Assembly: GCA_001898415.1 (NCBI GenBank)
Contig: MKTU01000041.1
Location: forward strand, 62,185-101,946
DNA length: 39,762 nucleotides
Direction: 5' to 3'
Source: Rhodanobacter sp. 67-28
GTDB taxonomy: Bacteria > Pseudomonadota > Gammaproteobacteria > Xanthomonadales > Rhodanobacteraceae
Positions 1 to 8,387 of this stretch are shown here, piece by piece. The stretch's first letter is position 1, and each line of letters begins with the position of its first letter. The notes beneath the pieces are model-generated. The model was not told where the DNA came from. It ran no database searches and saw nothing but the letters and a program-made list of their open reading frames with translations. The position numbers and the translations under genes are program-made.

Positions 1-2103
1 CTCGACAACCAGCCGATCACCACGATCCAGGGGCCGGTCGATATCCACATGTACGACATCGCCCGCATCGAGGTGCTGGCCGGACCCCAGGGTACGTTGT
101 ATGGCGCCAGCGCCGAAGCCGGTGCGTTGCGCATCATCACCAACACGCCCGACCCCGCCGCTTTCGCGGCAAACTACACGCTCGGCGCCAACAAGGTTGC
201 ACACGGTGGCATCGGCTCCACCGTCGAGGGCATGGTCAACATTCCGCTCAGCAAGAGTGCCGCCATTCGCCTCGTGGGTTGGCGCGAACACGATGCGGGC
301 TACATCGACAACAAGGCCGGCACGCGTACCTACCCGTCTTCCGGCATTACCATCAGCAACGCCGACGACTGCACCCCCGGCGTGCTGCTGCAATGCCACG
401 GACGCGCCCGCAAGCACTACAACGACGCCGACACCCAGGGCGCACGCGCCGCGCTGAAAGTGGACCTGAACGACAACTGGTCGATCAGCCCGACGCTGAT
501 GGGGCAACAGACGATCTCCCACGGTTCATCTTCCAGCGATCCGAGCGTGGGCGATCTCGCCGTCACGCACTTCTTTCCCGAACGCAACAACGATCGCTGG
601 TGGCAGGGCGCGCTGACCGTGCAAGGCAAGATCGGCAATTTCGATGCGACCTATGCCTACGCGCACCTCAAGCGCAACCAGGAGCAGGAGTCCGACTACA
701 CGGACTACTCATTCTGGTACGACACCCTGTACGGCTCCGGTGTCTATTTTTACGATAACGGCGGAGACCTGATCGATCCGTCGCAGCATCCGTTTTTCCG
801 CGATCACTACACCAACAACAGCCACGAACTGCGTCTTGTCTCGCCCAGCGACGATCGCCTGCGTCTGGTCGCTGGCGCGTTCTGGCAGAAGCTGAAACAC
901 GATATCCAGTACCAGTACAAGATCAGCGGCCTGGCCGATTCGCTGACGGTTACCGGCTGGCCGGACACCCTCTATCTGAGCCGGCAGGTCCGCTACGATC
1001 GCGACCAGTCGGTGTACGGCGAACTGTCGTGGGACTTCATCCCCGATGTCCTCACGGGCACGATCGGCGAGCGCTATTACCGCGACAGCGGCAGCTTTTA
1101 CGGCTTCTTCGGTTTCAGCGAGGGCTATTTCCCCGGCTCGAGTTACGGCGAGGCCGGCTGCATCTCGCCCGAGCCATTCGAGGGCGCGCCCTGTCTGGAC
1201 TTCAACAAGCGGGTGAAGCAAAGCGGGTCGCTCAACAAGGTCAACCTGACCTGGCATGCCACACCCCATGCCATGGTCTATTTCACCCGGTCCGAGGGCT
1301 ATCGCCCGGGTGGCATCAATCGCAACGCGTCGCTGCCGCCCTATCAGGCGGATTTCCTGACCAACCTCGAACTCGGCTGGAAGACCTCGTGGTTCGACAA
1401 TCGGCTGACCTTCAACGGGGCCGTGTTCCGCGAGACCTGGGATAATTTCCAGTTCGACATCACGGGTCCGAACGGTATTTCCGAAATCCTCAATGCCAAT
1501 TCGGCCCGCATCGACGGACTGGAGTCGCAGCTGAACTGGCAGGCGACCTACAACCTGCAGCTGAGCGCCGGCATCGCGTTGTATGACGCCAAGTTGACCG
1601 CCAACTACTGCGGATTCACCGACAACAACAACCGCCCCGTCACCGACTGTCCGGCCGGCTCGATCAATACACAAACGGGCGACACGGTGGACGGGCCGCT
1701 GGCACCAACGGGCACCCGCCTGCCCATCACGCCACGGTTCAAGGGCAACCTCATCGCGCGTTATACCTTTGATGTCGGCAGCAAGAGTGGCTTCGTCCAG
1801 GGCGCATTGACGCATGTGGGGGACCGCACGACGAGCCTGCTCCTGCTCGATCGCAGCCTCTATGGCGGACTGCCTGCCTACAATTCGGTCGACCTCTCCG
1901 CCGGTCTCCAGGGGGACAACTGGTCGGTGAGTGCCTATATCAACAACGCGTTCGACAAGCGCGCCGCGCTGTACAAGTTCTCCGAGTGTGCGGTAACGGT
2001 TTGCGGTGCGCACGGCGTGGTGCCGGAATACCCGAATGGACAGGTGTACACGGGCTTCAGCCAGCCGCGCACGTTCGGCATCAGCTTCAAGCAGGATTTC
2101 TAG
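1..2103 (+). CDS. TonB-dependent receptor, 5' truncated by window edge
   Basis: Outer-membrane TonB-dependent receptor, presumably importing a peptide-like or other large ligand. The frame is open from the first base (700 codons visible), so the signal peptide, TonB box and first part of the plug lie outside the window. The visible part opens in the plug, with the family's IEVLAGPQGTLYG stretch at about residues 21-33, followed by a long beta-barrel rich in Tyr/Trp/Asn-bearing strands and ending in Phe (FGISFKQDF), the usual terminal BAM-recognition residue. Paired cysteines in extracellular-loop-like segments suggest disulfides. A strong terminator follows at 2131, then an amidohydrolase on the same strand; receptor plus hydrolase pairs of this sort often share a substrate. 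The ligand cannot be read from the sequence. Confidence 0.93.
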   Translation, partial: LDNQPITTIQGPVDIHMYDIARIEVLAGPQGTLYGASAEAGALRIITNTPDPAAFAANYTLGANKVAHGGIGSTVEGMVNIPLSKSAAIRLVGWREHDAGYIDNKAGTRTYPSSGITISNADDCTPGVLLQCHGRARKHYNDADTQGARAALKVDLNDNWSISPTLMGQQTISHGSSSSDPSVGDLAVTHFFPERNNDRWWQGALTVQGKIGNFDATYAYAHLKRNQEQESDYTDYSFWYDTLYGSGVYFYDNGGDLIDPSQHPFFRDHYTNNSHELRLVSPSDDRLRLVAGAFWQKLKHDIQYQYKISGLADSLTVTGWPDTLYLSRQVRYDRDQSVYGELSWDFIPDVLTGTIGERYYRDSGSFYGFFGFSEGYFPGSSYGEAGCISPEPFEGAPCLDFNKRVKQSGSLNKVNLTWHATPHAMVYFTRSEGYRPGGINRNASLPPYQADFLTNLELGWKTSWFDNRLTFNGAVFRETWDNFQFDITGPNGISEILNANSARIDGLESQLNWQATYNLQLSAGIALYDAKLTANYCGFTDNNNRPVTDCPAGSINTQTGDTVDGPLAPTGTRLPITPRFKGNLIARYTFDVGSKSGFVQGALTHVGDRTTSLLLLDRSLYGGLPAYNSVDLSAGLQGDNWSVSAYINNAFDKRAALYKFSECAVTVCGAHGVVPEYPNGQVYTGFSQPRTFGISFKQDF

Positions 2104-2130
2104 TCGAGCGGTCGATTGCCGCACCGGACG

Positions 2131-2157
2131 AAAGCCCTGGCGTCGGCCAGGGCTTTT
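2131..2157 (+). terminator. Rho-independent terminator after the TonB receptor
   Basis: Perfect 11-bp stem AAAGCCCTGGC / GCCAGGGCTTT (2131-2141 with 2146-2156), loop GTCG, and a short run of T at 2154-2157. It lies 28 bases after the receptor stop, so the amidohydrolase at 2220 probably has its own promoter or depends on read-through. Confidence 0.85.
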
Positions 2158-2219
2158 CGTCGCCCGCCCGATGGCGGGCAACGCCTCGCCGACAGATGGC
2201 CCTTTGAGGGGAGTGGTTC

Positions 2220-3920
2220 ATGCCCGTCTTCATTCGCACCGCTTGCATGTCGATTGTCGCGGCCATCGGGCTGTCGACAGCGATGCCATCTGCGGCTGCC
2301 GGCGTCGAGTACGACACCATCATCCGCAACGGCCACATCATCGACGGTACGGGTTCGCCCTGGTACGCGGCCGATATCGCCGTGAAGGATGGTCGCATCG
2401 CCGCGATCGGCAACCTCGCCGACGCGCATGCCAGGCAGATGATCGACGTCCACGGCCTGGTCGTGGCGCCGGGATTCATCGACATGCTTGGTCAATCGGA
2501 AATCACCATGCTGGTCGATCCGCATGTGCCGTCGAAGATCTTCCAGGGCATCACCACCGAGATCACCGGAGAAGGCGAATCGGTGGCGCCGCTCGACGCC
2601 GAGATGATCAAGCAACGCCAGGCGGCGTACGCGCATTATCGGATAATGCCGGACTGGCGCACGTTCGAACAATATTTCGCGCGCCTGCAAAAGCAAGGCA
2701 TGGGTATCAACGTAGGCACGTACGTGGGCGCCACTTCAGTGCGCGAGATGGTCATTGGCTACGAGAATCGCGCACCCACGCCGGACGAGTTGAAGAAGAT
2801 GCAGGCGCTGGTCGCGGAAGCGATGAAGCAAGGTGCGCTGGGGCTGTCCACGGCGCTGGAGTACACGCCGGCGCCTTACGCCGGAACCGACGAGTTGATC
2901 GCCCTGGCGAAGGTTGCCGCACGCCATGGCGGCATTTACGCGACCCACATGCGCAACGAGGGCGATGCCGAGATGGCTGCGCTGGACGAAACCTTCCGGA
3001 TCGGCCGCGAGGCGGATATTCCGGTGGAGATTTTCCATCTCAAGGCCACCGGCAATCTCAAGGGCAAGATGGCACGGGTGATCGCGCGCATCGACGCGGC
3101 TCGTGCCAGCGGCGTCGACGTGGCGGCGGACACCTACGCCTATACCGCGTGGCAGAACGATCTGTCGGCCTTCATCCCGCCCTGGGCCCATGACGGCGGC
3201 AACCTGAAGCTGATCGAACGCCTGAAGAATCCGGCCACGCGTGCGCGCATCCGCAAGGACATGCTCACTCCCGGCGATGCCTGGGACAATGAGTGGCTCG
3301 CGGCCATCGAGCAGGCGCACGGCATCATGATCGGCAGCGTCAACAACAAGGCGTTGCAGAAGTACGTCGGCAAGCGGGTCAGTGAGATTGCAGCGGAGTG
3401 GCACGAGGATCCGATCGACACGATCTGCGACTTCCTGATCAAGGACAACGCCGCCACCAGTTCGGTGGTGTTCGGCATGCAGGAGTCCGATGTCGAGCTG
3501 GCGCTGAAGCAGCCGTGGGTTTCGATCGACACGGACTATGAGGGAACCTCGCCCGATGGCCTGCTCGGCAAGGATCGTCCGCACCCACGCGCCTACGGCA
3601 CCTTTCCGCGCATTCTCGCCAGGTACGTGCGCGAGCAGAAGCTGCTCACGCTTCCGGACGCCATCCGCAAGTTCAGCGCATTGGCGGCCCAGGGTGTGCA
3701 TCTGCCGGATCGCGGCGTGCTCAAGCAAGGCATGTGGGCAGACATCGTCGTGTTCGACCCGGCTGCGATCCGCGATGTCGCCACCTTCACCGACCCGAAC
3801 CAGCTGTCGGTCGGGATGCAATATGTGCTGGTCAACGGGGTCCCGGTGATCGATGGCGGCAAGATGACGGACGCGCTGCCGGGAGTGGTATTGCGCGGTC
3901 CGGCTTACTCCGGCAGATAG
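2220..3920 (+). CDS. Exported D-aminoacylase-like amidohydrolase (N-acyl-D-amino acid deacylase family)
   Basis: A 566-residue metal-dependent amidohydrolase of the D-aminoacylase group, expected to hydrolyse N-acyl-D-amino acids or related amides in the periplasm. Residues 1-27 form a signal peptide ending in SAAA. Family landmarks are THMRNE (242-247), EIFHLK (270-275), an Asp-rich strand DTDYEG (from Asp437) and HPRAYGTFPR before the C-terminal beta domain. His243 and His273 correspond to retained metal ligands. Where classical enzymes have the N-terminal HxH (GFIDxHxH), this protein reads GFIDMLGQSE (85-94), and the usual ligand Cys is also absent (TGEGES). Catalysis may use fewer metals or other ligands, or the substrate may differ. 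It follows a TonB receptor but is separated from it by a terminator. Family assignment is firm; the exact substrate is unknown. Confidence 0.85.
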   Translation: MPVFIRTACMSIVAAIGLSTAMPSAAAGVEYDTIIRNGHIIDGTGSPWYAADIAVKDGRIAAIGNLADAHARQMIDVHGLVVAPGFIDMLGQSEITMLVDPHVPSKIFQGITTEITGEGESVAPLDAEMIKQRQAAYAHYRIMPDWRTFEQYFARLQKQGMGINVGTYVGATSVREMVIGYENRAPTPDELKKMQALVAEAMKQGALGLSTALEYTPAPYAGTDELIALAKVAARHGGIYATHMRNEGDAEMAALDETFRIGREADIPVEIFHLKATGNLKGKMARVIARIDAARASGVDVAADTYAYTAWQNDLSAFIPPWAHDGGNLKLIERLKNPATRARIRKDMLTPGDAWDNEWLAAIEQAHGIMIGSVNNKALQKYVGKRVSEIAAEWHEDPIDTICDFLIKDNAATSSVVFGMQESDVELALKQPWVSIDTDYEGTSPDGLLGKDRPHPRAYGTFPRILARYVREQKLLTLPDAIRKFSALAAQGVHLPDRGVLKQGMWADIVVFDPAAIRDVATFTDPNQLSVGMQYVLVNGVPVIDGGKMTDALPGVVLRGPAYSGR

Positions 3921-3997
3921 CCGAATTCCGAAAGGAACGGGTACTGGGGTTTCGGTGGCAAGAGCTGATTCGGCAACTCCCTGCACCCCACCCTTCA

Positions 3998-4020
3998 AGC
4001 GGCCTTCGGGCCGCTCTCTT
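3998..4020 (+). terminator. Rho-independent terminator after the amidohydrolase
   Basis: Seven-bp stem AGCGGCC / GGCCGCT with a TTCG tetraloop (3998-4015), followed by the pyrimidine-rich CTCTTGTT. It lies 78 bases after the amidohydrolase stop codon. Confidence 0.75.
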
Positions 4021-4066
4021 GTTGGCACCGTACGCGCATGGCGGCGCAGCCGGCTGCCGGAGGGCT

Positions 4067-4096
4067 TTGCACGCAAGCCGTGCGGTGGCCTAGGAT
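4067..4096 (+). promoter_or_regulatory. Candidate sigma-70 promoter of the acyltransferase cassette
   Basis: TTGCAC (4067-4072), an 18-bp spacer and TAGGAT (4091-4096) give a plausible housekeeping promoter, with transcription starting near 4103 and a leader of about 110 bases before the acyltransferase. The leader contains GC-rich imperfect hairpins (around 4130-4155 and 4168-4185). The prediction comes from hexamer matching only. Confidence 0.45.
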
Positions 4097-4215
4097 GGCG
4101 CACCGGCGGGCGAGCAGACAGCCGCCGGGAGGTTCGCAGGGGAACCCTCAACGGTGGAACGGCGCCTCGGCAGGCGCCTCGCTGACGCTCTCTCCAGCGA
4201 AAAGGACGCGCGACG

Positions 4216-5274
4216 ATGGCCACGCTACCGACAACCCGCATACTCGATCCCGCGGATTATCCGCGCTGGGTCGCCGCGGTCGCCGCCTCCCCCGATGGCA
4301 GCGTGTATTCGCTGCCCGAGTATCTCGACGCGCTGTGCGCCGCCACCGGCGGCCGCTTCCGCGTGCTCGCCGCCGAGCGCGACGACCACATCGTGGGCGG
4401 CATCGCGCTGTTCGAATGCAGCGACCGCCGCGGCGCCTTCGTGTCGCCGCGGCGGCTGCTCTACTACAACGGCCTGGTGCTGGTGCCGCATGCCTGCAGC
4501 TGCCCGGCCACTGCCACCTCGCGCCGGCTGCAGACCATGGATGCGCTGGAGCACGCGCTTGCGCGCCTGCCGCTGGGGCGGCTGCGCTTCAAGAGCCGCT
4601 CCACCTGCACCGACCTGCGCACGTTCCAGTCGCGCGGCTGGAGCGTGCAGCCGACCTACACTTATGTGGTAGACATCAGCGACCTCGCCAGCGCATGGAC
4701 GCGGGTGGACAAGAACCATCGCCGGCTGATCGGGCGCTGCACCGAGCAGGGCCTGCAACTGAGCATGGACGACGACTTCGACGCCTTCCACCACCTGCAC
4801 CTGCAGACCCACGAGCGCAAGGGTGCGCCGCTGTACCTGCCGCGCGAGGCGTTCCGCCGCTTCGTGAAAACCCTGCGCGAACGCAACCTGGGCCGGCTCT
4901 ACCACGCACGGATGCCCGACGGCCGCGTGGCCGCCAGCCAGCTGGTGCTGACCGGGCCGCACCCGGTCAGCCACACCGTCTGCGCCGGCGCCGAGGCTGC
5001 GTTGCTGAGCCTGGGCGCGTCGGCGTTCCTGCGCTGGCGCGCGCTGGAACACCTGGCCGCCGAGGGCTACCGCGCCAACGACCTGACCGACGCCGAACTC
5101 AACCCCGTCACGACGTTCAAGTCGCAGATGGGCGGCGAGCTGTCGCTGTGCCTGGAGGTCCCGCGCGCCGACGACATCCGCTTCCGCCTCGGCGACTGGG
5201 CAACCACGCTGCCGCAGCGCGCCCGCCGCGGCGTGCACCGTGCCCTGCGCCGCTCCACCGGCATGGCCGAATGA
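4216..5274 (+). CDS. FemAB/CelD-like GNAT-fold acyltransferase
   Basis: A 352-residue cytoplasmic protein resembling the Acetyltransf_6 (CelD/BcsL, FemAB-like) acyltransferases, which move an acyl or aminoacyl group onto an amine. There is no signal peptide or membrane span. The second half contains the double-GNAT hallmarks: VDKNHRRLIGR (about 173-183), HLHLQTHERKG, LYHARMPDGRVAASQLVL, and a late ALEHLAAEGYRANDLTDAELNPVTTFKSQMGGE stretch (split here for description only) typical of the C-terminal GNAT lobe. AAGGA at 4202-4206 is 9 bases before the ATG. The stop overlaps the next start (ATGA), so translation is coupled to the ThDP enzyme. Such proteins occur in polysaccharide and small-molecule clusters, but no glycosyltransferase is nearby. 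The substrate is unknown. Confidence 0.72.
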   Translation: MATLPTTRILDPADYPRWVAAVAASPDGSVYSLPEYLDALCAATGGRFRVLAAERDDHIVGGIALFECSDRRGAFVSPRRLLYYNGLVLVPHACSCPATATSRRLQTMDALEHALARLPLGRLRFKSRSTCTDLRTFQSRGWSVQPTYTYVVDISDLASAWTRVDKNHRRLIGRCTEQGLQLSMDDDFDAFHHLHLQTHERKGAPLYLPREAFRRFVKTLRERNLGRLYHARMPDGRVAASQLVLTGPHPVSHTVCAGAEAALLSLGASAFLRWRALEHLAAEGYRANDLTDAELNPVTTFKSQMGGELSLCLEVPRADDIRFRLGDWATTLPQRARRGVHRALRRSTGMAE

Positions 5275-6965
5275 GCGAGCCCGTGGTTTCCGGGGCCGAA
5301 CTGGTCTGCGCCACGCTGACGCGCGCCGGCGTCGATTGCGTGTTCGGCCTGCCCGGCACGCAGACCACGGGTCTGTACGAGGCGCTGCGCCGCGCGCCGC
5401 TGCGCAGTGTCGTGGCCACCCACGAGTTGTCGGCAGCGATGATGGCCAACGGCTACTACCGCGCCTCGGGGCGGATCGCCGCCTTGCTGACGATTCCCGG
5501 CCCGGGCTTCACCTGGGCACTGACCGGGCTGGCGGAGGCGGCGCTCGATTCGGCCGCGCTGCTGCACCTCACCATGCAGCCGGCACGCTCGCCCGGACAG
5601 CAGTTCCAGCTGCAGGCGCTGGACCAGGCGGCGATCGCCGGCCCGCTGAGCAAGGGCCAGTACCACGTCGACCATGCCACCGGGATCGCCCCCGCGTTGC
5701 TCGCGGCACACGCACAGGCCGGCGCCGGCGAACCCGGTCCGGTGCTGGTGCAGTTCGCGAGCGATGCATTGCGCGAAGCGGCGCCGCTGGCAGATGTCGC
5801 GCCTCCTTCGCCGCCACCGCTCGACGAGGCCGCACTCGACGCCGTGCTGGCCACGCTGCGCCAGGCCGGTCGCTGCATGCTGCTGCTCGGCCAGGGCTGC
5901 GCCGCCGCGGCCGGGTTGGCCACGCAGCTGGCCGAAACGCTGTCCGCCGCGGTGGTCACCACCACCTCGGGGCGCGGCGTGGTGGCCGAGGATCACCCGC
6001 TGTCGCTCGGCTTCGCGTTCGCCGGCAACGAGTGCGGCACGCTGAACGCGCTGGTCGAGGCCAGCGGCGCGGTGCTGGCGATCGGCTGCAAGTTCTCGCA
6101 CAACGGCAGCCGCGGCTTCGAGCTGCGGCTGCCGCCGGAAAAACTCATCCACGTCGACGCCAGTGCCGCCGTGCTGGGCGCCAACTATCCCGCGCGCCAC
6201 GCGATATGCGCGGACGCGGCGACCTTCCTGGCCGCCCTCCTGCAACGGCTGCAGACCAAGCCTGGCCATGCCGGCTTCAGCCACGACGAGATCGCGCAGT
6301 GGCGGCGGCGCGCCGACGACGAGCGCGACCGGCGGCGGGTCGAGCCGCGCATCCACGGCGTGGACGGCGGCCAGCCGCAGGCGTTCTTCGCCGCGCTGCG
6401 CCAGGCGCTGCCACGGCACGGCTGCCTGCTCACCGACTCCGGCCAGCACCAGGGGCTGGCGCGCCGCCACTTCCCGGTGCTGTGCCCGCGCGGCCTGATC
6501 GTGCCGACCAACCTGCAGTCGATGGGCTTCGGCATCGGCGCCGCGATCGGCGCCTGCCTGGCCGATCCGGCGCGGCCTGTGGTGGCGCTGGTCGGCGACG
6601 GCGGCCTGGCGATGTCCGGGCTGGAGCTGCTCACCGCAGTGCGCGAACGGCTGCGGCTGACCGTGATCGTGTTCGTCGACGGTGCCTACGGCCTGATCCG
6701 CATGCAGCAACTGGCCGGCTCGGGCCATGCGTACGGCACCGAGTTCGACAGCGTCGACGTCGCCGCCCTGGCCGCGGCCGTCGGTGCCACGCACGTACGC
6801 CTGCAAGGCGATGCGCAGGCCACCCTGGCCGCGGCGATCGAGGCGCCCGGCGTGACCCTGGTCGAGGTGCGCGTGGGCGATTCCGCACCGATGCACTGGC
6901 TGCGAGCCAAGAGCCGGCTGCGCGGTTCGCGGCTGCGCAGGTGGTGGCGCCACCTGCACCGTTGA
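5271..6965 (+). CDS. Thiamine-diphosphate enzyme, acetolactate-synthase-like
   Basis: A 564-residue ThDP-dependent enzyme with the three-domain acetolactate synthase / benzoylformate decarboxylase layout: PYR domain (about 1-165), central domain (about 180-310) and PP domain (about 350-530). The cofactor-activating Glu is Glu52 in THELSAA. The diphosphate/Mg site begins with GDG (Asp443), and at the expected spacing it has Asp470 (VDGAYG) where acetolactate synthases have Asn. It has no small subunit partner and is not near ilv genes, so it is unlikely to be the housekeeping IlvB/IlvG. The ATG overlaps the preceding stop by four bases. It probably decarboxylates a 2-oxo acid or ligates an aldehyde within the cassette; the actual reaction is not readable from sequence. 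The start was chosen from the ATGA overlap and the match of MSEPVVSGAELV to the family N-terminus. Confidence 0.82.
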   Translation: MSEPVVSGAELVCATLTRAGVDCVFGLPGTQTTGLYEALRRAPLRSVVATHELSAAMMANGYYRASGRIAALLTIPGPGFTWALTGLAEAALDSAALLHLTMQPARSPGQQFQLQALDQAAIAGPLSKGQYHVDHATGIAPALLAAHAQAGAGEPGPVLVQFASDALREAAPLADVAPPSPPPLDEAALDAVLATLRQAGRCMLLLGQGCAAAAGLATQLAETLSAAVVTTTSGRGVVAEDHPLSLGFAFAGNECGTLNALVEASGAVLAIGCKFSHNGSRGFELRLPPEKLIHVDASAAVLGANYPARHAICADAATFLAALLQRLQTKPGHAGFSHDEIAQWRRRADDERDRRRVEPRIHGVDGGQPQAFFAALRQALPRHGCLLTDSGQHQGLARRHFPVLCPRGLIVPTNLQSMGFGIGAAIGACLADPARPVVALVGDGGLAMSGLELLTAVRERLRLTVIVFVDGAYGLIRMQQLAGSGHAYGTEFDSVDVAALAAAVGATHVRLQGDAQATLAAAIEAPGVTLVEVRVGDSAPMHWLRAKSRLRGSRLRRWWRHLHR

Positions 6966-7063
6966 ACCCCCACGCGCGGCGGCCCGGTGGCCATCGCGGG
7001 TGCTAGCATGGCCGCACAGGCGCGGCGTCGAGCGCACGCATGCGGCGATCAGGGGAAACATCC

Positions 7064-8311
7064 ATGGGCAAGCGGGACGGGCGGCACGTGCCGGCGATCG
7101 TGATGGGCTGCGGCCCCACAGCGTTGGGCATCCTGCGTTGTCTGAAACTGGCCGGCATCCCGACCTACGTGGCCTGCCGCGCGGGCGACCAGGTGACGCG
7201 CTCGCGCTGGTTCCGGCCCACGCCCGGACCGACGGCGTGGGATGGCGTGCCCGGTCCGCAGGCACTGGACCACCTGCGTGACTTGCCGTTGGACGAGGCG
7301 GTGCTGATCGCCGGCGCCGACGACGCCGCACTGTGGCTGGCCGACCTGCCGCAGAGCGAGCTGGGCCAGCGCTTCCGCACCAGCACCTGCTCGCGGCAGA
7401 CGCAGGAACTGCTGCAGGACAAGTCGCGCTTCGCCGCGCTGCTGGCCGAAACCGGCATGCCGCACCCGCCGACCTACCGCATCGACAGCGCGGCGGACAT
7501 CGCGGCGATGCCGTTCGAGCGGCTCGACCGCGTCTTCATCAAGCCGGTCAACTCGCAGAAGTTCAGCGACGTGCTGGGCATCAAGGGCGTGTGGGTACAC
7601 AGCCGCGAGGAGCTGCTGGAAACCTGGCAGCGCCTGCACGGCCTGGGCTTCCGCCTGATGGCGCAGGAGTACGTGCCCGGCACCGCCGCCGACCATTATT
7701 TCGTGGACGGCTTCCGCGACGCGCAGGGACGTTTCACCGGCCTGTTCGCGCGGCGACGCTTCCGCATCCACCCGGCCGACTTCGGCAACAGCTCGTACTG
7801 CGAGAGCATCCCGCTGGCCCAGGTCGAGCCGGCGGCGACCAACCTGACCGCGCTGCTGGCGAAGGTGGATTACCGCGGCATCTTCAGCGCCGAGTTCAAG
7901 CGCGACGCGCGCGACGGCCAGTTCCGCATCCTCGAGGTGAACACGCGCGCCTGGACCTATGTCGAGTTCGCCGCGCGCTGCGGCGTCAACGTGTGCGAAA
8001 TGGCCTGGCAGGACGCGCTGGGCCTGCCGGTCGATGCCGCCGCGCCGGATTACGTGGTCGGCGCCGGTTGCGTGAACCTGCAGCGCGACATCAACGCCGT
8101 GCGCGGCCAGTCGCGGCAGGCCCGCGAGCCGTGGTCGAAGATCCTGCGGCAGTGGGCGCGCGCGCATTACCACACGTTCCGTTTCGACGATCCGCTGCCA
8201 GGCCTGTCCAGCGCGTGGCGCATCGCCACCCACCGCACCGGGCGCCACCACGGCCCCAGCGAGGCGCCGGTACCGCCGGCCGCCGCGCCGAACGAGCCGC
8301 CGGCAAACTGA
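7064..8311 (+). CDS. ATP-grasp carboxylate-amine ligase-like protein
   Basis: A 415-residue ATP-grasp enzyme of the type predicted to join a carboxylate to an amine through an acyl phosphate (similar to COG3919 proteins). The N-terminus has a Rossmann-like segment (VMGCGPTALGILRCL). The ATP-grasp lobe shows Lys160 (FIKPVNS), and the metal ligands Glu277 (SAEFKRD), Glu291 and Asn293 (LEVNTRAW). AGGGG at 7051-7055 lies 8 bases before the ATG at 7064; the in-frame ATG at 7040 has no comparable ribosome site. The gap after the ThDP gene is 98 bases and holds a TAGCAT element near 7004, so a secondary promoter is possible. The tail after about residue 370 is low complexity (Pro/Ala). With its two upstream neighbours it may form an amide-bonded metabolite or cell-surface modification. 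Confidence 0.75.
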   Translation: MGKRDGRHVPAIVMGCGPTALGILRCLKLAGIPTYVACRAGDQVTRSRWFRPTPGPTAWDGVPGPQALDHLRDLPLDEAVLIAGADDAALWLADLPQSELGQRFRTSTCSRQTQELLQDKSRFAALLAETGMPHPPTYRIDSAADIAAMPFERLDRVFIKPVNSQKFSDVLGIKGVWVHSREELLETWQRLHGLGFRLMAQEYVPGTAADHYFVDGFRDAQGRFTGLFARRRFRIHPADFGNSSYCESIPLAQVEPAATNLTALLAKVDYRGIFSAEFKRDARDGQFRILEVNTRAWTYVEFAARCGVNVCEMAWQDALGLPVDAAAPDYVVGAGCVNLQRDINAVRGQSRQAREPWSKILRQWARAHYHTFRFDDPLPGLSSAWRIATHRTGRHHGPSEAPVPPAAAPNEPPAN

Positions 8312-8322
8312 ACCCGGACGGC

Positions 8323-8354
8323 ATATATCGCTCCATCGCGAATCGAAGATATAT
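8323..8354. promoter_or_regulatory. Inverted repeat upstream of metF, candidate operator
   Basis: ATATATC (8323-8329) and GATATAT (8348-8354) form a perfect 7-bp inverted repeat with an 18-bp spacer, in AT-rich sequence that stands out in this GC-rich genome. It lies 34-65 bases before the metF start. Methionine-cycle genes in many proteobacteria are controlled by MetR, MetJ or the ArsR-type SahR; which of these would bind here cannot be told from the sequence. Confidence 0.45.
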
Positions 8355-8387
8355 ACTGCCGGGCACCGTGACCCCGGAACCCTTGCG

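Noticed and set aside
709..2181. Long antisense open frame over the first TonB receptor
   Set aside because: No recognisable motifs, and it lies opposite a well-supported receptor and across its terminator.
4216..5274. Peptidoglycan FemX-type aminoacyl-tRNA transferase
   Set aside because: The resemblance is to CelD/Acetyltransf_6 proteins, and this Gram-negative genome has no known need for interpeptide bridges.
5271..6965. Housekeeping acetolactate synthase large subunit
   Set aside because: No adjacent small subunit or ilv genes, and an altered metal-site residue; only the superfamily is supported.
7040..7063. Upstream ATG for the ATP-grasp protein
   Set aside because: The AGGGG ribosome site is inside this stretch and points to ATG 7064.
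5067..7331. Long antisense open frame over the ThDP and ATP-grasp genes
   Set aside because: Low-complexity Arg/Gln/Gly-rich translation typical of GC-rich shadow frames; the plus-strand proteins have clear family motifs.
7064..8311. D-alanine-D-alanine ligase
   Set aside because: ATP-grasp core present, but the Ddl signature motifs and N-terminal layout are absent.
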